A stretch of DNA of 64,000 nt, taken from Phoronis australis. Taxonomy: Eukaryota; Phoronida; Phoronidae. The stretch's first letter is position 1; the number at the start of each line of letters is the position of its first letter. This document shows positions 34,977 to 49,900 of this stretch, piece after piece. The notes beneath the pieces were generated by a model. That model had not been told where the DNA came from. It saw only the letters and a program-made list of their open reading frames with translations, and searched no databases. The position numbers and the translations under genes are program-made. The DNA is taken from positions 37,623 to 101,622 of the forward strand of contig NMRA01000348.1 of NCBI GenBank assembly GCA_002633005.1, written 5' to 3'.

Positions 34977-37900
34977 CTGCAAATTCATCAAATGAAGCAT
35001 TCAAATGGCACAAGACAAATTTCCAATGATTCCTGCCAGCAAAAATGACTTGATTTAGACAAGTTACTATTTAGAAATTAGTTTCAACTTGTTTGTTGCT
35101 CAGATTAGAGGGAATTTCTGGGGGTGCAAACACCTGGGATGACAATGAAGACCATGGCGAGGTCAACACAGTTTCAAAAGATGCTGAGTAACCAATCTTT
35201 CCAAATAAATCAATTTGAGCAAAAATACAAATCTGTATGAATGGCTGCAAAAATTGCATTCCACACAAACATACCTAATTCTGAATTCAATCATACTGTG
35301 AGTCAAACATTGCGGTCATGCATCACAGTATTGTAGCTTAACTCACTGCACTACCATAGCTCATTTGATGAGGTTACACAAAGTAAAATTAGGTATTTAA
35401 TTAAAGTGATTACAAAGACTTTCAAAAGGAGTGATTTACATATAAAACGGGCAATTAAGCCAATGAGCAGAGAGAATTAAAAAGGAATTGCACTATTTAC
35501 AAGACTGATTCAAACAAAAATGTGCAATTATGCTGATGATACTGTCAGACAAGCATCCTTGCCATGAGCTTGTACTGACTTACAAACTAGTTGACTTGGA
35601 CAATTAGACTACCATTACTGTTGAGCCCTGTGAATATTATTTTTTTTCTGCTGAGCTTCAGGAAGGTTGAACCAGCATTTAGAAATGAAATGGGGCTTGT
35701 TGGAGACCATCATAGAATAGATACTGACTCAAAGATGCACAATATCTGTCAGAATGTTCTCTGAAACTCAACAAAATGTCACCAAGAATCGAGAAATTGA
35801 TAACTGTATCTGCATAGTGAATAAACACGGCTTTTTTCACGCCTCTTTAAAATGAGAAATGAAGACATGAATGAAAGAGTTGAATCAAAAGCTGAACAAT
35901 TAATAAGGACCAACATCTTGTGGTCTTATTAGCTCCACATATTCCTAATAACATTTAATTACTAATTACTGTCCTCGCCCTCACAATGCAAGACAACAAC
36001 CCTATATCTTGGATTAAAATGAGACTGACACTTTGTCAAATAAACCATGCTGGGCCAATTGTTTGCTTGACACTTTGTGATAAGAAGATACAGAAAGCCT
36101 CTTTACTTAATACCTTTAAAGCATTGATTTCATTACTAATTAGCATCTGGTAGCGACAGGGCTTAGGAATGGTCCTAATTAAGAAACACGTTAATTAAAA
36201 TGCACTTTTAATACAAGAATTATTAATAAAAACCACGAGACTTTTTCAACTTCAACAGATTTCGATGTCTCAAGTATCATCATCAGAACAAACAATCGAG
36301 GCCATCTAGCAATCTTGAGCCACACAGTGTACAGGAGGGCTATCAGCAAGCATCATCGTAACAAAACATCAAAGACAAATCATCACACCAATGGCAGCCT
36401 GCTGCGCGCCAGCTACTCATTCAGATCAGGCTTGTGCCAGTTGATCTAAATTGACTCACGAATTTTGAGTTCCTTAATAGTTATTTCAGCCTGATCCAAA
36501 TACTAAACCATTCGCTCAACGTCCATTCAGTATTACAGTAGAGCTGGACCTTTGCAAGTCCATTCAGTATTACAGTAGAGCTGGATCTGTGCAAGTGGCC
36601 GTGAATGGCAGAACTATTGTCAGCACCTAAATGTTTTTCAGACCGGGTTTTAAGATGGCGAGTAGTTTCACGATATAGCTGTAGCTGGAACCACAATCGA
36701 GCACGAACAAATGTTTACACTACCCTGGACTTAAGACCAGAGGGGGACTAAAAACGTTAAATACTGAAGTTTGAATTATTACGAACTGATGTCTTATCCA
36801 CAAGAAACTATTTAATACTAGAAATTGAGAGTCTATGTTCGTCATGTATGTCCTTCCCAATTACTCAATACAGCTGCCTGACAATTTTTTAGAAAAATCG
36901 TCAACAGAAAAAAATGTTGTACATCACAAACATGCACCATATGCAACAAAAATTGAAACATGGGGTGCATAAAAATCAAGCCGTAACTCCATATCATTTG
37001 CTACTAGTAGAAGCACCGATACGACAAAAAGATTTTCTGCACGACTCCTTGAAAATTGGGAACTCTGTCATGTTTTAAATGGAGTGAATAATCACAAAAC
37101 GCGATTCATTTCAGGAACTTTAATCACCCCTGGATTGCCAAATGGAATCTGGGAAAATTTTAGGGGGGACCATGGCCCTTTGCCCCCCCTTAAATCTGCC
37201 ACTGAAGACCACATAATAGTGAAATTTTCTAAATAAAATGAACATAATCAAGATTGGCAAAATTTCAAAACACAAGACAGCGATTAAATCTACACATCAC
37301 TTCCACTAGAGCATATTTTAATTTGGGCACATTCTCAACAAACTCTAGACAGCTGTTGAGGAACACTTCCATCCCATTAACACTCTGAAAAAAGCTTAAC
37401 AGAAATGGCGCTTCATGCCACCGGTGTTAGACCTAAACTGCCAAATAAACCTCACAAGCAGTTCATGCGAGATTTGCGAGGTCTGACAGAGTGCCATAAA
37501 AGCCTATTGAGCTTATTTTGAAAGCTATATACGTAAAAAAATAATTGCAGGTGGTCTGCTACACGTTGTACCAGACGTGCACAAGGCCGCGCATGTGGGC
37601 CCATTGCACTGATCACCTGGAACCGTTAAAACCGAGCTGAGGTGCTAGAAACCTGACTCAAGGGCCTAGCAGTGTTGTCCAGTGGGACCCCAACCCGCGA
37701 CCTCAAGTAAAGAAAGCGGGCACCTATCACACTAGGTCACACTGCCTTCTCTCTACAGTATACGTACCTCGGACTGTTTCCCTAAGTGCTGACTCAACAC
37801 GATCATGTTAATTAGTGTCTCAGCATTGTTACTGTCCTGTAATATAATTAATACATGATATCACTTTAAGCTACATTCTCAGGCAGCGATATTGGGTGTC

Positions 37901-40900
37901 TCCAAAATTGCTACACCTCGTTGAGAAAGTAGGCGTGTGAGCCTCTGTGCATTTTTGCGTGCAGAGAAATGGCAAACTAACAATGCCATTTTTGAGTATA
38001 TGAATGTCTTGAGTAAATTTTAAACCGGCACGGAAATACAGATCGCAAACGTTTTAAGTCTGTTCTGCACGCCACCTGTTGGTCACATCACATGTCCTAA
38101 TGAATTTAAGTCAGAAAAGATTTCTACACACACCAGGACTCGAAGCTAGGATTTTCAGCTAATCACGCAGACAATCGAGTTCACTAAGCCATCGAGCCCA
38201 ATGGTCAAGCACAGAAACCCAATCAGACTTAGTAGTGGGCATCCGGCCCTTGAACTCCTGAGTGCATATCGTGAATATATTATGTAAATATCAGACTGCT
38301 GTGGAACTATAGATCACAACCATTTACAAGAATGAAAATTTATTGTGCAATGCTACCAGGAACTCAAAAATGTCCCCAGTTCAAAAAATCTACACCGACA
38401 GTCTGTAGCACACCCTTGACAAAGAGCGCATCGCTCGATATGTGGTGATATTTTAATATATTTTAGTACCGACACTCATCATTTTAGTTTTACTAGTTTT
38501 ACTATTTTACATTTTCATTCGTCGGTAACTGCACGGTATTGCAACATCTATTTGATACCGACAGCTTATTTTGTTTTAAAAAAATTACTTCCTTTTGTGA
38601 TCACCTTTTTATGAATTTAAACCTGTTTCTAAGTCAATAACAAGAGCAACGCGGAGCATTGAGATGCGCCCACGAATGCATTGCAAATGTGTGCTTTTAG
38701 GGTTGTTTATTTGTGTCATAAAAATGGCCAGTAGATGACGCAAAAATCAATCCATCCGAAAACGGGAACATGTCATTGCTACGTTAATAGAAAGCTATAC
38801 ACCAAATTTCATAGAAATCCGTCATGGAACTTCAGAGAAACAAAGGAAACAGAATAAAATGAAATTGCCACTAGGGGGCACACTGTTCATTGGATCCGCC
38901 TGAAAGTCGTCACTGTCCGTTGTTAGCTTCATACAAGTACACTTACTAATTAATAAAGACACTGCAGTGGGTTTAGGAGATACAGCTATGGGCGCAAAAC
39001 AAAACAAAACTACCACTAGAAGGCACCACAGTAGTCAAAGTTGCAACGTCAACCATCCTCTTCACACTGAGAACATATACACCAATTTTTTTTTAGAATG
39101 ATTTGGTTGATAGAGGGTAGACGCCAAAAACAGACTCGAAAACAGCAAAAATGGCCACTAGGTGATGCAAAATACCTTGATTCCATTCAAAAACAGGAGA
39201 ATAGTGTCATATGACCAACAGATGCCCGTATTCAAAATTTTATGAAAATCCCTTGAGGAACTTTGAAGATACAGAGATAAACGTAAAACTAAAATTGCCA
39301 CCAGGCGGCACACCAGTAGTCAGATCCATCCGAAAATCGTCATCCGTTATCAACATCATATAAACACACTTATTAAATCTTATTAAAGATCCTGTAAACA
39401 GTTTAGGAGATACAGCCATGGGTGCAAAAAACGAAATTGCCACTAGGAGGCACCACAGTAGTCAAAGTCATCGGAAAATCATCAGCCGTCCACTTCACAG
39501 TGAAAAAATGCATGTCAATTTCACAATTATCCTGAAAGCGATTTGGTTGATAGAGGGGTGGACGCCAAAAACAGACACAAAAACAGTAAATATGGCCATT
39601 AGGTGGTGCAAAATAGGTCGAATCCATCTGAAAACGGAAATATGGCATCATCTCACTAACAGAAGCTTGTACGCCAAATTTTATGAAAATGCGCTGAGGA
39701 CCTTTGAAGATGCAGAGACAAATGTAAAAAAACAAAATTGCCACTAGGTGGTACACCAGAAGTCAGATCTGTCTGAAAGTCCCCGTTGTCTGTTGTCAAC
39801 ATCATATAAATACACTTACTAAATTCAGTAAAGATCCTGCAAACAGTTTAGGAGATATAGCCATAGGCGCTAAAAAACAGACTCGAAAACAGTAAAAATG
39901 GCCACTGGGTGGCGCAAACTACGACGAATCCATCCTTAAACTGGAGGATACCGTTGTCTCACTAATAGATGCCTATATACCAAATTTTGTGGAAATACGT
40001 TGAGGACATGAAGATACAGAGGTATACATAAAAATAAAATTGCCACTAGGGGGCACACTGGTAGTTGTATCGTCCGAAAGTTTGCTCATGCCGTCCCATC
40101 CATGAAAGGAACATGTGCAATATTTCATGAACATACGTCAATCGATTTTGGAGATAGAGCAGCGGACGCCGGACAGACGGACAGAGATGACGGCATAATG
40201 CCCTTTGTAGTGGAACCGCTTTCTAACATATTTGCATGTTCTTCTGCATAACACATCTTGTTAATTATTATTCTTAATTAATCCCATCAGTGTAACAAGA
40301 CAGCTAGCACAAAGGGTAAGGAAATAACTAGTGTGTATCCATGGCAACGTTGGCAAATGTACAATAATAAAAGTATAAGAGCTAATAGCAACGAACATAA
40401 TGCCGTCTCATTTACAATGAACCAATGATTAGAAGAATCAGACTGTTCGAAATTAACCAGACAGATGACGTGAATTAGTTGATTACTGAGCACAATCAGC
40501 TTCTGGCTCTTGGTAAACAACCGGAAGCCTGCAGAGCTTGAAATAACCAACGACAAAGAATGGAAAAGTTCCCAGTTGACATATCATTTCACAAATAAAT
40601 ACTTAGCTTTTGTGATACAAATATTTTTTGTGTAAATTTAACTGTCAAAGAAATTTGCATGACTGAAGTCAAAATAACAATAAAGAGACGGAAAAAAAGG
40701 AAACTGGAAATCAAATAAGAGGAAATTGAAACCAAAGAGGAAATCCACTTAAAAGAGGAAAATTCCAAGACCTGATCTAGCGGCATATTGAAAGAAAACG
40801 CTGTAAATATTTGCCCTGTCCATTGTCACCCTCTACCACATATAGCACAAGACAAAAGTAATCGACATATAGCACAAGGCAAAAGTAATCGAGACAAAAG

Positions 40901-43900
40901 ATAACCGAGACTGTGAACAGCAAAACTGACAGGCAACGACTATTATCATGGCATACATTAACTACACAATGACACAGTTTCCTTTACACTTCCGTTAATT
41001 CTTTTCAATCTCGGTCATGAGGGAAAGTCACTCTGACAGTGAATTTGTCCTCTTCTCAGCTGTCACGACGGATTTAAAGCTCTCACTCAATTTGTCTGGA
41101 AATTTTTGGCGTATACTGTTGTATGAAATTTTGATTATCAAATCGAGCGCCACGTTTTTACAGTTTTCGGTAAATACGATGTGTCATATGTGTAAAAGTA
41201 CATGGCCTGACAATACCTTGTCCATGGCTTCTTGCAACACCCCCTCGGCATCGTCGAACCTGCCTTGAGCCATGTAGCAGACAGCCTGTCCATTCAACAA
41301 CAGAGGGGTGGAAGCAAATTTATCTGACATTTCTTGGAATATGTAGTAAGCGTCTTGCAGCTTTTCACCACCCTAGAAATGTGAAAAATGGATTGATGTA
41401 AAACCATGTTTATGCTATTTCACAGCGTATATTTTGTTGAAGTGTAAAATAAAATTGTTACAACGGTTAAATTTCAAAGCAAACCTGACAGATTTCGACA
41501 CAAACAGGCCAACCTTGGACAAACTTCTTGCCAGAATTATTTTGCTGTTTAATCGACCTTTAGACAAATTTTGTTGAAACTGAGTCAGACTTTTACGTCA
41601 TGTTATTGTTCATAGCTGGCAAATGTTTACTTGATTATGAACTTGTGCAGTGAGGTATAGTGATTTCCACACTGGATTGAACAACACCAGTCGCGATTAT
41701 GTCGAGTTTCAATGAACTGCAATCGGTTCTAGTAGAAAGAAAGTGGGTAACTATTTAGTTGTAGTTTTGTGTGTTGAAACATTGCTGCATGTCGACATTG
41801 TCCAGTTTATTTTGAAAACTACTGTACCTAGACATACACTAAAAAGTAAAAATAAAAAACATTACACTCATGGAAATTTATAAATACATACGTAAATACA
41901 TATAGGTTGTATATTTCAGTACACAAGGCCACAGGCCCAAAGAACAAACTTAAAGTTAAACACAGTCAAGTTTTACACAGTATGACCCTTCTCTTAAATG
42001 TTAAATAGACAAATTTTAAAGTGTAAACATGTGGACTAAGCAAATTGATCAACCTATGCAGAGTGGGGAAATCCCAAGTATGATGACCAAAACACATATT
42101 TCTAAGGTCTGAGAAAGCCTCATACTCTACAAATAAAGAGAAATTTGTCTTCAACGACATTGGCACTGCATAGGTTATCGCACCAATGAAATATACAATG
42201 CTTAACAAGTCACTTATGGCACTGCATATAGTTATTGCACCTATGCAATATACAATGTTTAAAAAATCACCTAGTACATGTACGTTATTAATATTCTTCT
42301 TTCAACGCCTACGTGGTCATTCTCAATATACAATGCTTAACAAGTCGCAATTGGTGAGCTGAGTAAAATTTGAGTTGAGCAATTTAAAAGTAGAGGTTGC
42401 CAAAATTTTAGCTCAATCTGCAATAGTCCATTAGGTATCATTTCACGGCAGCGCATGATATTTAACTTTCAACAGACCATTGTGAGCGTAAATCAGTTTT
42501 GTACTTCTGTAAGAAAATTTGCCATTTTCAAGCATTGCTGTGAATTTGTTTTAATTTTACTTGAAAAATATGATCGTGTCAGAATAGCAGCCAATAAGTC
42601 TACTATTAAACTCTTCATGGTTTGCACTTTCAGAATAAGCACAATTCAATAGCTTCTTAGAAATTTGGCAATTTGCATATACTTGTAATTTAGATTAGTG
42701 AAGGACACCAAATTCTGTGTCTATTAGTGACATCTATTGCATGGAACGAAAAGCAACCAGTTTTAGCAATTGGCATACAACCAAAAAATTTTCACATTGA
42801 CGTTCATGATATGGAACTAGATTTTGAAAGAAATTCATTTGTTTAAAATGCCCACAATAACTCAACACTTCAGCCACTTCACAAAAACTTAGTTAAAACA
42901 AAAAACAACTTCGGATCTCAGAACTGGTTCCTGAATCAACATTTTTCAAAAAATATATGCAATTATTACATTCATTTTTAAAATATGGTGGTGAACCTCA
43001 AAATGGGTCACGGAGTTGAATGACAGCATTTCGTCATTTTATGACAAAAGATGAATTGTCCAAAAACAGAAGCCACCATACAGAGCTGTAACTGAAGGCT
43101 CCAACAGAAGGCGCTATCCTTGAACTGAGGAAACACGTTTGGCATTCTAAAATGTTTAAAGCAAAAGACAGTACGCACTTAATTGTGGTTTATTGCATAT
43201 GAACTATGCCAACAAGAACGAAGAATACTGTTAAAAGATTGTCCATGTGGGCGGTGGGGAGGAAGATTGTAAGAGGTGGTGGCACAATATACATTTTAAA
43301 GAAATGATTCAATCTGACCCTTTTAAGAAAGAATTCAATTTTTGGTTTGATTCTTGTTTTCTCAAATTAATTCTCACATATCAGATGTTAACTTAACGCT
43401 CATATTGTTTTTAGCAACTTTGGCAAGAAAAAATTCAATAGCGTAAAACTTTTATTTCTTTGAATTTTTTTCTCAGGAAAACAAGAGTGTCAACATTTTC
43501 TGGTTTTAGCTGTACTTATTGAGCACTCCTGGTGTTCACTGCTGAGGAAAACTGTTGAACATGACAAAATTACAACAAATGGACATCTTGACCTGTGTAA
43601 ATGTCCAGTGGCTCAATAATACTCTTCGAAAGATACATTGTCAAATCAATCGTAACTTTTCAAAACACTAAACGGCGAAAATTGGAACTCGGAATCGAAA
43701 TTGGCTTAACGATATCGATTGCTCCCGCGTCGCGATTAGACTACAACAACATTGAGAATGCCCTCCACGTGCATGCGAATATGTTTTGGTCTTTAGCAGA
43801 ACTTATCACGGGTGTTGTGCAAGAAATTCCAGGGGATATGCTACCTCTGTGGTAGTTAAAATCCCAGGGGGTGGTTAATCGAGGAATGGTGGCAATTATA

Positions 43901-46900
43901 CAAGAATTCTTCAAGAGATAGGCATGCCTCTGCTCTAGAAAATCCTGGAATAGTGCTCTGTTGTAGCAAGTGGAGGAGCGGCAGTTATGCAAGAATTTTC
44001 TAGGGGATAGTCAGTTAGCTCGTTATATTTAGCTCATTATAGGGAGATGTACATATATGTACATACAGAGTGGGTCCATCGCGTGATGTCCCTAAGATTA
44101 TCATTTAGGCATTGGCTCTTGAGACCAGAGCAGACCAGATCCAAAGAATCAAGAAGTACATAACTGAAGTATAGACACTTATCACAGGCGTTGGTCTCGG
44201 CCTGCTAGTCAATTTGAACCAGTCTAGCGATTGTTCTAGAGGGTTAGTTCTGTTGTGACTTGTTTTGTTAATGCCAGAGTGCGGTAGCTACGGGGAACAA
44301 GTGACACTGATGGTTAGTAGTTTCTCCAGTAGGGATATCGGGGCTCAATCACTTGGTCGTCAGTATCACAACTTATTGTAATCTATTGTTTGTAAATCAC
44401 AACACTGCAAATTAATAGACGTATTCTATTGTTAAAGTTTTCGTGTGTTGTTTTATTTATTACCACGTGCGCACCATCTATCGGCTGCAACACGCATTGA
44501 TATACCACACAATAACTGCCGCAGACTTGGAGATTGTCCAGCCCGAGCCACTACTCACCACAGCCAAGTTGAACCAGGCCTGAGACAGCTGAGTCAGGGT
44601 GTTGTCATCATCCTTCTCTTGCATACGCTTGAGTTCCTTGCGAGCCAGATCAACACGGTCTATCTTCAGGTAGATCTGAACCATGAGCGCCAGGCTAAAA
44701 CAATCAACACACAATAGGTTACCTTCATCGAGGTGACTGACAACAAGAGACGGGGTAGTCACTAGAAACATGGAACTCTAGCCCTGGAATGCCAGCTTCC
44801 GCACATGACCTATGTATTCTATTATTAGATTTAGCCACCCCCAAGACAAGACCCCAGAGTTTGCACTAAGAATTTCTGGCTGCCTGCTTGACTTAATTTT
44901 GATCAAGAGTTGTAGTTATCGAATCGAGACTAATTATATAGTTTCATTTTCATTTTGTCATTATTGTTCATCAAGCGAGACTCTAGGTACACTGCTATAT
45001 AATCAGCAATTTCTTCACAAAATTAGTTTAGCAAACTGTTACGCTGGTCATTCTTTATAAGCACTGACCTTTGACCCTGGCTGGATGCTGAGAGTAGTTT
45101 GGACTCTAGATATCTTTTCAGCCCCAGTCGCAGAACAACTTTTGACAACATTACATGCCGGGAGTTTTTCAACAAGACATTTTTGAGCCATTCCGCCACA
45201 CCATCTAAATGTTCGCTTTTTGACACATGGCCGAATTGACATATTATCACATACTGAAATTTCTCATGCAACATAAGCCATTTTATTTTCCCGCTCACCT
45301 AAAAAGAAAAAAACCGGAGGTTTTTGCGGCACCCACAATTTTGCATTCAACAATAAAAAATGATGTTGGGCATTTTTGGGTGTTACATCTCCAGTTCGAC
45401 CAAAAATTCTGGTTTATGTCTGTTGCATTTCATCCTGAAGTCCTGCGTCTCAGACCAGTTGTTCCATTTTTTCATTCTTGAATGCTGACCGTGACAACTA
45501 TGCAACAGGTGTTTAAAATAATATTGTCTCTGTTTGTGGATTTTGTTATTTCTGGAGTCCACTTTTTTAGTAACATAGCAATCGAGAAATGTGTTCCAAC
45601 ACACACTACATGTAACAGGATCACTAACTTCTACTTTTTGAAGAAAAGAGTTTATTTCAAAACTTTTATAGGAAGTCCTACATTGCAACCAATGTGATGA
45701 GCTATCCGCAGTATATTTCAAAGCTACATGATAGATGTTTGCCCATTCTTATCTATCAGAAAACCTTTATCTGAAAATTTTGGATAGATACGTGGATTAA
45801 CTTACTGCATTTTTCATGTCACTGTATTCTGAACAGGGCTTGGAATGACCGATGACAAAAAACGCGGAAACTTTGAAACTTTTACGGCCCAAACCATGCC
45901 CGATAAACAGTCTTGAAATGGTCAATGTGAACCTTTCCCCGACAAACATCGGGAGGAATAAAAAAACAAAAAAAAAAAACGTTACCACCACCAGTAGCAT
46001 GCGTCTGCGTTCTTTTATCTCGCCCGTCCACTCCCAACCCACACATTTTTGGCTGCAGAGCGGTAGTATTTGCCGCCGCGCTTAACAATAACATGAGACG
46101 CCATTGAAAATCCCACCACGCTGTCCCAGATGCCCCGGCAATGTTGACAATTTACGTTCCTCCGAAACATAAAGAGCAACTTCCGCTTTTCGAGGTGAAC
46201 GTCGTCTGCAACACCGTGGTAAGAAAGGAATTTGCCGCGGAAATTTTATATCAAATCCGATTTTTTTACACGGAAATATTATAAAAAAAGCGGAAAGCAC
46301 ATTTGAAAAAAGCGGAAATCCGCGTTTCCGCGGAAAATTCCAAGCCCTGTCTGAACTTTTACTGAAGAATGTAATTGTATCCATCAGCATCAAAGGTCCA
46401 CTTAATGATAACATTAATTATAATATATAATAAAAATGATGAATGCCTGACTACATTTATACGGGTCCATATTCTAAAACCTTTGTCTTTATATGGTAAA
46501 AATCTTTTAAATCATTGAAATTATTTCCCTAATGGCGTAACTAGTCATTAATTAACCTTTCTGGTTAATTTCCTTAATTTTTTTAAGTTACTATTACAGG
46601 GTGCAATTTTTGCATTTTGGTGACGCTCTTGGTTTTTAGAATTAAGCAATATTTTTAAAGCAGTCAAGGATGTGAAATTAAATTACTTATGAATTGAATT
46701 AATATCTTTTGCTTCTGGCATACTAATCAGGATCTGACAGAGGGCTTTCCAACACTATGCTCTGATGCAATTTTGTTGATAAATGGTGGAGTTGCGAAAA
46801 AATTTTAATGACAGTAAATTTCATTGCAATTACACACACCAGAACAAACGAATAAGTTCGTTGAATGCAAACAACTCTCATACATCCACGGCGCAAACTC

Positions 46901-49900
46901 AGTGTTTGCGAGATCTGAATTGGCATCACTGAGCTAGAATTCCAAGCTGGGAGGTGCTACAGATGAATGGATTGTCTTTTCATTACGTGAATAGACCACG
47001 ACGAAAAGAGGAAAACATGGTTTCAACATGACTACTTGAACAGAGGTCTGTCATCTCATCAGCGTCACCTGGTGAATTTTGAGTTATGGATTATTGAGAT
47101 CTCTAAGTGTTAGCATAGGACAAGCAACAGTGAAATATCTAAAATATTCTTGATAAACACATACAGAGTTTGTTTAATGCACGACACTTTTCATTGTTCA
47201 CGGTCTTTATTCCGCTGCGTTCATACTTTCTGAACAAAACTCTACTCTCAACTGAACATAGATACAATAACTGACCTAGCGAGATAATTAAAACCTTCAC
47301 ACCCGCCGTGTCTCACTGTGTGTGTTGTCAGCTTATACTCTGTGGTGGCATTAGTGCGTCATTTTATCTTCACTTGAGAATGAAACAAGTATGTTTCGAA
47401 ATATCGTGTGTCTTTTAATTATGTCGCTAGGTCAGTTATTGTATCTATGTTCAGTTGAGAGTAGAGTTTTGTTCAGAAAGTATGAACGCAATGGAATAAA
47501 GACCGTGAACAATGAAAAGTGTCGTGCATTTAACAAATTCTATATAACAGAAAACTTGCTCCCGAAGTACAGTCGATAGACACATACCATAAAACGATAC
47601 ATGTATGTGTGGCCAGCATATGAAGACTGAAATACTCTCGTAGATTTTGATTACAATTTTACTGCAAGTAACTGTCAACTTAATACGTATCCAGGCATAG
47701 GGATTTTAACAGTAACTATACAGTTGTCTGACTACCGGAGCCTGTTCACGTGACCATGCCAATCATACATACTTTGTTGAACACGAGAGGAGAAGGATAG
47801 TTAAATGTTTGCATCAGTTTTACTCTGACGCCTTCAATGTATTTTTGCCGAGATCAGTACATCAAGACGGTGGTTAACGAAGCAATGTTAGTTGCCCTGC
47901 AACAAGGGTCACCACACTCTGCTATGACCAATTCCCATCGCTCCTTTGTAAAGTAAACCACATTTAAAGTCATGTAATACCGTAGGCACAATGTGTAACA
48001 CCACCACGAACCTATTGCCAGAGTCCACTCGCCCTAACTCTCACTTCACTTAGATGAGTGGGTTGGTTAATAAAATCATTTGACAATTAGTTATTACAGC
48101 AAAGCATTCATTTTGTCATTTTTGATTGCAACATTTATGCCGCGTTTACAACTGCTTTTTGTCAGGTGTCAGATTCTAAATTTTTTGAGCTGCGTGCAAT
48201 TTTATGGTCATACACAAGAGAGGAACAACTCTTATCAAAGTGCCCTGCACCAGCACCCACCATTCTATGTCATCTGATTGGTGCAGAGTTCTCAGCGCAG
48301 AATCAAAGTTCTGCTCATGATAATAGATGGAGCCAGCCATCAGTAAGAATGTGGTGTTGTCTACATCCATACTAGAGCTCATCTTGTTGTCCAATTCCTT
48401 GACCACAGCCGCTCTGAAGATGAATAGAAACATTGTGAGAAATCTCAATCAGAGTGAGAACGTTCAGTAAAATAAGGGACAATAAACCAGTGTTTGGTTA
48501 AAGAAGCTGAATTAAACTTTCATTTGGATCGCAAACCGCTATAACGCTGGCCTCAATTTGTTCCACACTCAAGATTATAAGAGATTTGTGGTCTTGCAAT
48601 CAACAAACAGTTCGGTACTCCTCCAGACTATGCTGCGTGTATAAAACGACATGCAGTGACAACCTTGGTCTTAAGCGATGATGAACTGCCACTTCTTTCC
48701 AAGCCGAGAAAACACAACCATTTTGGTCGAACAAAATTTGAGAGCAGTATCAGAAGGGCAAGTGGTCTAAATCAAAAATTGGCTTTCATGATGCGGCACA
48801 GCTTCATTGGACACTTCAAGAACTACAACAACTGTAAAAAGTCATGGTAATGGTCGAATATAACCTGCCCGGATTTTGGAAACCAGTTTTCTCCACTAAA
48901 TAAAAGGCATCAAACTGGTTCTCAAAATACCGGCATGTTATATCCGACTATTGCCAAAGTCATGGCATATCAAAGCCAACTACCAAGCAATATGAAAACT
49001 AGAGTCATAGTACAAGTACTGAGTGATGTGTATAAATTTGATAAAGACCTCTAAATTTCACACTGTCTGGACAGTTGTTGAATAATAATTCTTACCATGA
49101 TAGGATTCTATTTGTTACCAAAAAGAGTAACGAAAAACTATCGACAACTCAAGAACATTAGAGTTAAATTGGGTTGGCCAACTCTGAAATAGGGAAAAAA
49201 ATAGAATCCCATAAGAGTGATGAACATCACAAGACCAATTTGATGAGAGAAAAAGCCACATTCGAATTTTTGTGTTAAGACAGGTGAACAGGGCAAAATT
49301 TCAACTTTAACTATTGAACACTAAATACCAGATGTGGTGATGATTGGATTACATGATGCACGCAGATTTTTGAGTTCTTTTTTACTAGATATAACTATTA
49401 CCTTCTGGCATCACTTGAAAGATAGTCGGCATACATGCGGACAGCTTGTAGTTCAGCAGGTGAAGATGAGCGAACTTCATCCAAACACACGCCATATTTC
49501 TTCTGTCCAACATAGGCGCGATACATTATGACATCTCGTTGTAATTTGGTGTCCGGATTGGTCAACTACAAATACAGCAATTTACTTGAACAGACACAGG
49601 TAACAATACATCAGTTTTGAATATCAACTGAACACACTTTGACAGCATTCTGTCAAATTTGAACAATTCCTAGGCTGTTAAGTCAAACTTATGTCACAGT
49701 AAACAGCATGTTTGTCGAAATTGTCAGGAGTTGCCACACCTACATTGCATTCCATAATTTTGCTATAATTAAACAAAGCTTTTAGCAAACGTATCGAAAA
49801 ACACGAGCCGCAATTCAGTATAAATGTGACCACGATCATTTCACGGTTAGTCAGTTTACCAGGTTGTGGCACTTCAGGCAACATGGTGTACCAGTTTTAA

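Noticed and set aside
35071-35268. Minus frame with a TQHLLK-like string considered as the missing COPE exon
   Set aside because: The true exon with LSQHLGK and proper splice sites was found at 37768-37836.
39418-39747. 109-codon plus frame and the 117-codon minus frame opposite it
   Set aside because: Both are translations of the ~143-bp tandem array; the peptide repeats mirror the DNA repeats.
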